Shown here piece after piece: positions 5,535 through 10,571 of a DNA stretch of 10,571 nucleotides. Below the pieces are notes generated by a model, which was not told where the DNA came from, searched no databases, and saw only the letters and a program-made list of their open reading frames with translations. Each line of letters opens with the position of its first letter. Within the stretch, counting starts at the first letter, position 1. The translations under genes and the position numbers were made by a program. The DNA is from Alistipes sp. (lineage in GTDB: Bacteria; Bacteroidota; Bacteroidia; Bacteroidales; Rikenellaceae), in assembly GCA_017560305.1 (NCBI GenBank), contig JAFYOF010000028.1, positions 1-10,571 on the forward strand. The letters run 5' to 3'.

Positions 5535-7577
5535 ATGAACAAAAAACCATTTTATATTCGCCTTCTCTCGGTGGCCATCGTGCTGCTGTTTGTCGGCACG
5601 CTCTTCATCCGTTGCGCCTCGGTAGGCTCGCCCACGGGCGGACCACGCGACTCGCTGCCTCCGGTTGTTCTCGGCGTGATGCCCGAGTTCTACTCCACCG
5701 AGTTCGACGATGACAAGATTTACATCACCTTCAACGAGTATGTCCAGATCAGGGACCAGCAGAAGGAGCTCTACACCTCGCCTGCGATGCGCAAGAAGCC
5801 TCGCCTGCTGCTGCGTGGCAAGACCCTTGTGGTCGAGATGGAGCGTGACTCGCTGGACGATAACACCACCTACGCCATTGAGTTCGGCTCTACGGTGGTC
5901 GACAACAACGAGGGCAACCCGCTGCACGGTCTGCGCTATGTATTCTCTACGGGCAAGTCCATCGACTCTATGCTGATGTCGGGCTACACCGAGGACAGCC
6001 AGAAGGGCGACTCGCTGGGTCGTGCCTTCATCTGCTTCTTCGAGGCCGACTCGGTGGATGTGCCTCAGGATTACGACTCTACGATGTTCAAGTACAAGCC
6101 ATCGAAGATTGCCCGCTCGCAGAAGAATGGTATCTTCATCGCCCAGAACCTCAAGCCCGTGGACTATCGTGTCTACGCCTTCTGGGACAGCAACGACAAC
6201 CAGACCTACGAGCCTTCGATTGACAAGATTGGCTTCCTTGACGATGTCTACAACCCCGCCCAGATGTCCGAGTTCGCCATCTGGTACGACTCGCTGCGCC
6301 ACTATACCTCGGCAGAGCCGCAGCTCTACTTCCGTATGTTCCAGGATGTGAGCTTTGCCCGCCAGTCGTTGCAGGAGTCGAAGCGCCTTGACCGCCACCA
6401 GCTTGAGTTGCAGTTCTCGGCAGCAAACCCCGACATCCGCTCACTCACCATCGACGAAGTCCCTTCCGACAGGATTATTATAGAGCCTCTCACCCGTGGC
6501 CGTGATACGCTCGCCCTGTGGCTCAGCGTACCATCCGAGAGCCTTCCCGACACGCTCCACGCCCACATCACCTATATGAAGCACGACTCGGTGCGTATGC
6601 TTCGTGAGCACAGCGAGGATTTGAATCTCGCTTGGCGTCTGGTGGAGAGCCGTGAGCAGGAGAAGGAGCGCGAGAAGTTGCAGAAGGAGCGCGAGAAGGC
6701 CGAGGCCGAGGGCAGAGAGTGGGTTGAGCCCTACCGCCCATCCACCTTCCAGTTCGTCAACTTGCGCAAGGATATCGAGGTCAACCCCGAGGAGGATCTT
6801 CAGCTTGAGTTCGCCACACCTCTCACCCACTTCGACAGCACCGCCTTTTCGCTCATCTCCTATGGCGAGAAGCGCGACACGATAGTCGAGAAGCTGCGCT
6901 TCATACCCGACTCTGTATCGCCCCGCAAGTGGCGTCTGCAGAGCAACTGGGACTCCAAGCGCCGCTACCGCCTCCACATCCCGACCGATGCTCTTGCCGA
7001 CATCACGGGCGAGGGTAACGACTCGCTGGATATGAACATCACGGTGTCCGACATCGACAAGTACGCCACTCTGGTGCTCAATGTGCGCCCACGCGAGGCG
7101 GGCGATGAGTACATCTTCCAGATTACCGACTCCCACGGCAAGACCCTGCGTGAGATTCGCAATGTGGGCGAGGGCGTGCATACGCTCAACTACATCCCCG
7201 TGGGTGATTTGAAGATGCGCATCATCGAGGACAAGAACCGCAACGGACGCTGGGATGGCGGTAATATGGTCGAGCGACGCCAGAGTGAGCGCGCCGAGTA
7301 TTACAAGAACGAGAACGAGGAGGAGCTCTTCACCACCAAGACCGGCTGGGAGTTTGAGTTCTCAATCGATATGGGTCAGTTGTTTGCACCAATCACTATG
7401 CAGCAGTTGAACGAGCGCCTTGACAAGCGCGAGATGCAGCGCCTCATCAAGCTGGAGGAGGAGCGCCGCAAGGCTCGTGAGTCGGGCAAGAAGCAGAATA
7501 ATCGTAACTCAGGCGGCCTTGGTGGCGCTATGGGTGGAATGGGCGGTATGAGCGGAATGCTCGGCGGCCTGCGATAG
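5535..7577 (+). CDS. Ig-like (SbsA/Big_5-type) domain surface protein
   Basis: A 680-residue exported protein. A hydrophobic N-terminal segment (about 8-25) ends in FIRC, followed by ASVGSPTGGPRDSLPP, the signature start of a Bacteroidetes Ig-like lipoprotein family. Cys27 is the expected lipid site, although Arg at -1 is unusual for a lipobox. A Big_5-like Ig domain covers about 40-140, from the PPVV stretch to the VFSTG strand. A second region (about 160-240) has the family's YRVYAFWDSNDNQTYEP pattern, resembling a loop with acidic residues. A Glu/Lys/Arg-rich, coiled-coil-like stretch lies at about 371-397. Another such DKNRNGRWDGG loop occurs at about 565-576, and a second charged helix at about 625-655. 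The C-terminus is a Gly/Met-rich tail (about 660-680). Molecular function is unknown; cell-surface anchoring is inferred. It is the last gene before a structured gap. Confidence 0.85.
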   Translation: MNKKPFYIRLLSVAIVLLFVGTLFIRCASVGSPTGGPRDSLPPVVLGVMPEFYSTEFDDDKIYITFNEYVQIRDQQKELYTSPAMRKKPRLLLRGKTLVVEMERDSLDDNTTYAIEFGSTVVDNNEGNPLHGLRYVFSTGKSIDSMLMSGYTEDSQKGDSLGRAFICFFEADSVDVPQDYDSTMFKYKPSKIARSQKNGIFIAQNLKPVDYRVYAFWDSNDNQTYEPSIDKIGFLDDVYNPAQMSEFAIWYDSLRHYTSAEPQLYFRMFQDVSFARQSLQESKRLDRHQLELQFSAANPDIRSLTIDEVPSDRIIIEPLTRGRDTLALWLSVPSESLPDTLHAHITYMKHDSVRMLREHSEDLNLAWRLVESREQEKEREKLQKEREKAEAEGREWVEPYRPSTFQFVNLRKDIEVNPEEDLQLEFATPLTHFDSTAFSLISYGEKRDTIVEKLRFIPDSVSPRKWRLQSNWDSKRRYRLHIPTDALADITGEGNDSLDMNITVSDIDKYATLVLNVRPREAGDEYIFQITDSHGKTLREIRNVGEGVHTLNYIPVGDLKMRIIEDKNRNGRWDGGNMVERRQSERAEYYKNENEEELFTTKTGWEFEFSIDMGQLFAPITMQQLNERLDKREMQRLIKLEEERRKARESGKKQNNRNSGGLGGAMGGMGGMSGMLGGLR

Positions 7578-7587
7578 GGAAATTCAA

Positions 7588-7599
7588 AATTCAAAATTA
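7588..7599 (+). repeat. AATTCAAAATTA direct repeat, upstream copy
   Basis: The 12-mer AATTCAAAATTA occurs here, preceded by an overlapping ATTCAAAATT copy (7582-7591), just after the Ig-like gene's stop. The identical 12-mer recurs at 8590-8601, immediately at the end of the beta-barrel gene, about 1 kb away. The two copies thus bracket the structured spacer plus the barrel gene. AT-rich words like this are frequent between Bacteroidetes genes, so chance or a common post-gene motif is a real alternative to a mobile boundary. Confidence 0.5.
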
Positions 7600-7636
7600 C
7601 TTTTTCAACTTCACGCAACAGCAAATATACAATCTC

Positions 7637-7656
7637 GCCCCAGATTCTTTCTGGGC
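7637..7656 (+). other. Small hairpin after the Ig-like gene
   Basis: CCCAG (7639-7643) and CTGGG (7651-7655) form a 5-bp stem with a 7-nt loop, extendable by a bulged G-C pair (7637/7656). No T-run follows, so it is not a standard intrinsic terminator, but it is the first structure in the transcript after the operon's last gene. Confidence 0.4.
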
Positions 7657-7728
7657 AAGGTAAATGGAGAGCGGGCGTTACGCCCGTATCTTCGGTAGCA
7701 AGGTAAATGCAAAACAGGCGTTCGCCTG
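7655..7728 (+). repeat. Two-unit structured repeat: GCAAGGTAAATG plus GGCGTT-type hairpin
   Basis: The 12-mer GCAAGGTAAATG occurs at 7655-7666 and again at 7698-7709, a 43-bp period. Each copy is followed after five bases by a G+C hairpin: CGGGCG-TTA-CGCCCG (7672-7686) in the first and CAGGCG-TT-CGCCTG (7715-7728) in the second. Stem bases differ between units in a compensatory way, since both arms change together. That suggests the fold rather than the sequence is kept. This resembles a REP-like intergenic element or a duplicated regulatory RNA unit; no gene overlaps it. Confidence 0.7.
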
Positions 7729-7746
7729 CCCCCGCCACCGAAGATA
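7687..7746 (+). repeat. 10-bp perfect inverted repeat enclosing the second hairpin
   Basis: TATCTTCGGT (7687-7696) is the exact reverse complement of ACCGAAGATA (7737-7746). Between the arms lies the second 12-mer/hairpin unit, so the whole 60 bases can fold into a nested stem. The right arm ends 31 bases before the barrel gene's ATG at 7778, so the structure would lie in that gene's 5' leader if transcribed. The left arm's TATCTTCG differs at one base from the TAnnTTTG promoter element, which may be coincidence. Confidence 0.65.
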
Positions 7747-7777
7747 AACTAAATGGACGAAAAGAAAATAATAAATA

Positions 7778-8590
7778 ATGAAGAAAAAACTAATCTACAT
7801 ACTCCTCTCGTTAATGGCTATGGTGAGCGCAGACAGGGCGTCGGCGCAGCATCTGGTGGGCGTTGCGGGAGGTCTTGGCACGGCTATGGCGCGTTTCTAC
7901 CCCAAGTCGGAGAGCCGCTGGCTGTGGGGTGTGAGCAACTACTCGCTCTCGTGGCGTTACTACTCGCTGCCCCGCTTCGTGGGTGCTGTGGGTATCGATT
8001 TGGAGTATATGCAGCGTGGCTACTCCTACGGTTACACCTACTACTCCATAATGGATGAGAATGGTCAGGAGCAGCGCATCTACTCCTACTACGACCGCAA
8101 CATCAACATCATTATGTTGCCAATAGTGTGGCAGCCTCACGCCTACCTTGCGAAGAACCACCTGAGGGTCTATCTCGAGGCGGCCTTTACGCTCTCCTAT
8201 AACTTCGGCGGCGACTGGAGCTATAGCGACAGCGATGCGGCTGGTGACTACGACTGGCGCATAGAGCGCGACAACCGCTTTAACTACGGCCTGGCGGGCG
8301 GTGCGGGCTTCGCTCTGTTGTTTGGCCGCTATGAGTTTGGTGTGCGTGCCCGCTACTACTACGGCTATGCCGATATCCTGCGCAATCGTAACAAGTATTA
8401 CGACAATGCCACCGATGGGCTTGAGAATCCATTCTATCTCACGCCTCTGCGCTCGCCCATCGACAACATCAATGTCAGCATCACGCTTGCCTACCGCCTC
8501 AGCCGCGAGGGCTACACTTCGTGGTACTACAAGCCCAAGAAGATATCCCGCTCACGCGACTTCAAGTTCGAGCAGTCGAAGACAAAGTAA
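7778..8590 (+). CDS. Outer-membrane beta-barrel protein, tyrosine-rich (porin-like family)
   Basis: A 270-residue exported protein. The signal peptide MKKKLIYILLSLMAMVSADRASA is probably cut before Gln24 (ASA-Q). The mature chain has the alternating pattern of amphipathic beta strands separated by Gly/Asp/Asn turns (for example GGAGFALLFGRYEFGVRARYYY), matching the general outer-membrane beta-barrel family of Bacteroidetes, likely eight to ten strands. About 32 of 270 residues are Tyr, in clusters such as YSYGYTYYS and RYYYGY, as expected for aromatic girdles but high. After the last strand (VSITLAYRL) a basic tail of roughly 30 residues extends to the C-terminus and would face the periplasm. 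The start has an A-rich leader. It stands between two structured gaps, so it may be its own transcription unit. Ligand or role unknown. Confidence 0.8.
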   Translation: MKKKLIYILLSLMAMVSADRASAQHLVGVAGGLGTAMARFYPKSESRWLWGVSNYSLSWRYYSLPRFVGAVGIDLEYMQRGYSYGYTYYSIMDENGQEQRIYSYYDRNINIIMLPIVWQPHAYLAKNHLRVYLEAAFTLSYNFGGDWSYSDSDAAGDYDWRIERDNRFNYGLAGGAGFALLFGRYEFGVRARYYYGYADILRNRNKYYDNATDGLENPFYLTPLRSPIDNINVSITLAYRLSREGYTSWYYKPKKISRSRDFKFEQSKTK

Positions 8591-8601
8591 ATTCAAAATT
8601 A
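8590..8601 (+). repeat. AATTCAAAATTA direct repeat, downstream copy
   Basis: Identical to the 12-mer at 7588-7599. It begins in the last base of the barrel gene's TAA stop. Both copies sit directly after a coding region, which fits either a recurrent post-gene AT-rich motif or a duplicated boundary. Confidence 0.45.
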
Positions 8602-8612
8602 GATATTTTGTC

Positions 8613-8679
8613 ATTCCCCATTTCCGAATCTTGTAACTTGCGCAAAATCGGTCAGGGTGTAATCGGAAATGATGGGAAT
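8613..8679 (+). repeat. Imperfect 15-bp inverted repeat between the barrel gene and rbfA
   Basis: ATTCCC (8613-8618) pairs with GGGAAT (8674-8679), and CATTTCCGA (8619-8627) pairs with TCGGAAATG (8663-8671). The only interruption is a two-base AT bulge (8672-8673), and the loop is 35 nt. The right arm is followed by CTACCTTTTTG (8680-8690). This could be a long-loop terminator with a short U-tract, or the TACCTTTT could be a degraded -7 promoter element for rbfA. Sequence alone does not separate these. Confidence 0.6.
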
Positions 8680-8765
8680 CTACCTTTTTGAAGAAGGCAT
8701 TAGAAGAAGAGAATAGTAAAGAGAAAAGCAAGAAAATATAAAGAAAACAAAAACATAAAAAAACT

Positions 8766-9113
8766 ATGGAACAAGTACAGACAACACGACAGCAGAAGAT
8801 TGCTCGTCAGATTCAGCGCGACATCGCCGAGATTCTCCAGCGTGATGGTGCAGCCATCTCAAACGGCTCGATGATTACCGTTACCACAGTCCGCGTATCG
8901 CCCGACTTTGGCTATGCGAAGGTCTACTTCAGCATCTTCCCATTCGACAAGAGTGAGGAGGTTATGAAGTCATTGGAGCAGAACAACTGGTTCTTGCGCC
9001 GCGAGCTGGGTAAGCGCATCCGCAACCAGCTCAAGGTTGTGCCCGAGTTGCAGTTCTTCCTCGACGACTCGCTTGAGTATATCGAGAATATCGACTCGCT
9101 GCTCAAGGAGTAA
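8766..9113 (+). CDS. rbfA: 30S ribosome-binding factor A
   Basis: Binds the 30S subunit during late 16S rRNA maturation and is linked to cold adaptation in other bacteria; cytoplasmic. The 115-residue length and KH-like layout fit the family. There is an N-terminal helix RQQKIARQIQRDIAEIL (8-24), the central strand region ITVTTVRVSPDFGYAKVYFS (37-56), and the second conserved helix-strand block LRRELGKRIRNQLKVVPEL (77-95) leading into FFLDDSLEY. The ATG at 8766 follows a leader (about 8689-8765) made almost wholly of A and G with no Shine-Dalgarno, typical of strong Bacteroidetes starts. It lies 14 bp before the permease gene, an order I recall as recurrent in Bacteroidetes. Confidence 0.95.
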   Translation: MEQVQTTRQQKIARQIQRDIAEILQRDGAAISNGSMITVTTVRVSPDFGYAKVYFSIFPFDKSEEVMKSLEQNNWFLRRELGKRIRNQLKVVPELQFFLDDSLEYIENIDSLLKE

Positions 9114-9127
9114 CCCCTTAACCACTG

Positions 9128-10357
9128 ATGCGTCAGCGACTTAAATACTGGATAGCGGCTCGCTATGTCCGTTCGCCGAAGTCTCATTCGGTCATAAACA
9201 TCATCTCGGGCGTGAGCGTGGTGGCGATGGCTGTGCCCGTTGCCGCCATCATCCTTTTGCTCTCCATCTTCAACGGTCTGGAGCGTATGACCAGCGACCT
9301 CTACCGCGCTGTGGATGCCGACCTGAAGGTCAGCCCCGCTACGGGCACCACCTTCCTCATAGAGAGCATCGACACCGCCGCCCTGCGCAGGGTTGAGGGC
9401 ATCGCGGGCTTCAGCCTCCAGCTGGAGCAGAGCGCCCTGGCGGAGTACGAGGGCAGGCAGACCATCGCCACGGTGAAGGGTGTCGAGCGCTGCTACGATG
9501 ATGTCATCCCCATCGCCGACCGACTGCTTGCAGGCTCGTTCACCACGGAGTTCGATGAGAACGACTGCCTTGTGGCGGCTCACGGCGTGGCGCAGGAGTT
9601 GCGCCTGATGACCCGCACCTCGGTGGGCAAGCAGATAAGCCTCTACGCCATCAACCGCAAGCGCATCTCGTCGCTCGTTCCCATCGGTGGCTACACACGC
9701 CGCGACCTGCCTATGGTGGGCATCTACTCCATCGATCAGGACAACAGCTCCGACCTCTACACCTCGCTGCGTTGCGCCCAGGGACTTTTCAACTACCCCG
9801 ACCGCGCCTCGTCAATCGAGATTGCGCTCTTGCCCGACGCCTCTGCCGCCGCCACGAAGCGCGCCGTCGAGCAACTCTGTGGCGAGGGTTTCAAGGTGCA
9901 GACACGCTACCAGAGCAACTCCATCTACCGCCTTATGGCGCTTGAGAAGTGGGGTGTCTTCATCATCGCTATGGTGGTTATGGCGGTCGCCTCGCTCTCG
10001 ATTGTGGGCACTCTTGTGATGGTCATCATCGACAAGCGCGACGACATTGCGACGCTCCGCACCCTCGGTGCCAAGCAGAGCCTTACGCGTGGCATCTTCA
10101 TCAGTGAGGGTCGCCTGATGGCTCTCCTGAGCCTCACCATCGGCGTTATATTGGGCGTGGGACTGACGCTCGTGCAGCAGATTTTCGGTGTCGTGCGACT
10201 CAACACGGCTACGCTGATGATTGACGCCTACCCCGTGGAACTGCACTGGGGTGATGTAGCACTCACCGTTATAGCATACCTCGCCATCGCCCTGCTCATC
10301 ATCAGTGGCGTTGTGCGACAAACCTTAAAATCAACCACTTATGAAAAAGTTGTATAG
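9128..10357 (+). CDS. ABC transporter permease, FtsX/LolC-LolE type
   Basis: A 409-residue inner-membrane permease with the LolC/E layout. One N-terminal membrane helix (about 21-50, after a basic YWIAARYVRSPKSHS start typical of this family) is followed by a large periplasmic MacB-like domain (about 52-272). Three further helices come at about 276-302, 328-352 and 375-395. KRDDIATLRTLGA (about 303-315) is the cytoplasmic coupling segment that contacts the ATPase. Lol-type systems extract lipoproteins from the inner membrane for delivery to the outer membrane, which would suit the many lipoproteins encoded nearby, but substrate is inferred. No ATPase partner (LolD-like) is in the window, so it must be encoded elsewhere or downstream. 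The start at 9128 is 14 bp after rbfA and the end overlaps the next gene by 17 bp. Confidence 0.88.
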   Translation: MRQRLKYWIAARYVRSPKSHSVINIISGVSVVAMAVPVAAIILLLSIFNGLERMTSDLYRAVDADLKVSPATGTTFLIESIDTAALRRVEGIAGFSLQLEQSALAEYEGRQTIATVKGVERCYDDVIPIADRLLAGSFTTEFDENDCLVAAHGVAQELRLMTRTSVGKQISLYAINRKRISSLVPIGGYTRRDLPMVGIYSIDQDNSSDLYTSLRCAQGLFNYPDRASSIEIALLPDASAAATKRAVEQLCGEGFKVQTRYQSNSIYRLMALEKWGVFIIAMVVMAVASLSIVGTLVMVIIDKRDDIATLRTLGAKQSLTRGIFISEGRLMALLSLTIGVILGVGLTLVQQIFGVVRLNTATLMIDAYPVELHWGDVALTVIAYLAIALLIISGVVRQTLKSTTYEKVV

Positions 10358-10571
10358 CATATTATGCCTCCTTCTGGTGGCTTCGATGCTCTTTTCGTGC
10401 CGCAGGGCGAGGATTATCCCCGACCGCCAGCTGGGTCAGATATTCCACGATGCGATGCTCGTGAATGCCTACCTCCAGCACAAGCGCAACAGCGTCGAAC
10501 TGGACTCGATGAACATCTACGAGCCCATCCTTGCCAAGTACGGCTACACCAAGGAGGATATGCACTACACA
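10341..10571 (+). CDS. DUF4296-like lipoprotein, 5' part only (runs off the right edge)
   Basis: The first 77 codons are present with no stop before the window ends. MKKLYSILCLLLVASMLFSC is a lipoprotein signal with lipobox LFSC and Cys20 as lipid site. The mature start (RRARIIPDRQLGQIFHDAMLVNAYLQ) has the pattern I associate with the DUF4296 family: a short linker after the Cys, 'IP...L..I..D..L..AYL', then a helical region with a Y.PI..KYG-like turn (EPILAKYGYTKEDM). The ATG lies inside the permease gene, 17 bp before its end in another frame, so translation is probably coupled. Function of the family is unknown to me. Confidence 0.8.
   Translation, partial: MKKLYSILCLLLVASMLFSCRRARIIPDRQLGQIFHDAMLVNAYLQHKRNSVELDSMNIYEPILAKYGYTKEDMHYT

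Noticed and set aside
5511..6398. Minus-strand 295-codon open frame
   Set aside because: Lies antisense to the well-supported Ig-like gene; long antisense frames arise here from strong G/C third-position codon bias.
6441..7181. Minus-strand 246-codon open frame
   Set aside because: Same antisense artefact within the Ig-like gene; no motif or signal.
7622..7629. Minus-strand TATATTTG that could drive an antisense transcript into the Ig-like gene
   Set aside because: No -33 TTG at a fitting distance; the short motif can occur by chance in AT-rich spacer.
7655..7746. CRISPR-like array reading of the spaced repeats
   Set aside because: Only two 12-bp copies, with conserved hairpin sequence rather than unique spacers, and no cas genes.

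Overview
The window looks like chromosomal DNA from a Bacteroidetes (order Bacteroidales), possibly an Alistipes/Rikenellaceae-type organism. The genus is an inference from gene content and the G+C-rich coding style. The supporting signs are: start codons preceded by A-rich leaders rather than Shine-Dalgarno sequences; TAnnTTTG-type -7 promoter elements; abundant short lipoprotein signal peptides; and families typical of this phylum, such as the 'CA..G.P.GGP.D..PP' Ig-like lipoprotein, the DUF4296-like lipoprotein and a zinc-cysteine delta-prime clamp-loader subunit.

Layout. Positions 1 to about 300 are AT-rich. They carry a good minus-strand promoter pointing off the left edge, with an unresolved divergent gene. 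From about 465 everything is on the plus strand. A promoter near 465 feeds a long leader containing 32-bp polypurine tandem repeats, then a tightly packed run of genes: an oligosaccharide flippase (708-2186), dUTPase dut (2235-2666), a cyclophilin-type peptidyl-prolyl isomerase lipoprotein (2683-3369), DNA polymerase III delta-prime holB (3371-4513), folK (4513-5007), an unrecognised small lipoprotein (5004-5504) and a 680-residue Ig-like surface protein (5535-7577). Several junctions overlap by 1-4 bp, which suggests one operon with translational coupling.

A 200-bp intergenic region (7578-7777) follows, with unusual structure: two related repeat units, each a shared 12-mer followed by a hairpin, plus a 10-bp inverted repeat around the second hairpin. 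Next come a tyrosine-rich outer-membrane beta-barrel gene (7778-8590) and a second structured gap (8591-8765) with a 15-bp imperfect inverted repeat. The final cluster is rbfA (8766-9113), a LolC/E-like ABC permease (9128-10357) and the start of a DUF4296-like lipoprotein (10341 to the window end).

The genes mix nucleotide and folate metabolism, DNA replication and ribosome maturation with envelope functions (flippase, periplasmic isomerase, lipoproteins, lipoprotein export, outer-membrane barrel). Most of this is ordinary core-genome content. I did not find a convincing new defence or mobile system. The most interesting material is the non-coding structure at 1-313, 565-639, 7588-7746 and 8613-8679, plus the uncharacterised lipoproteins.
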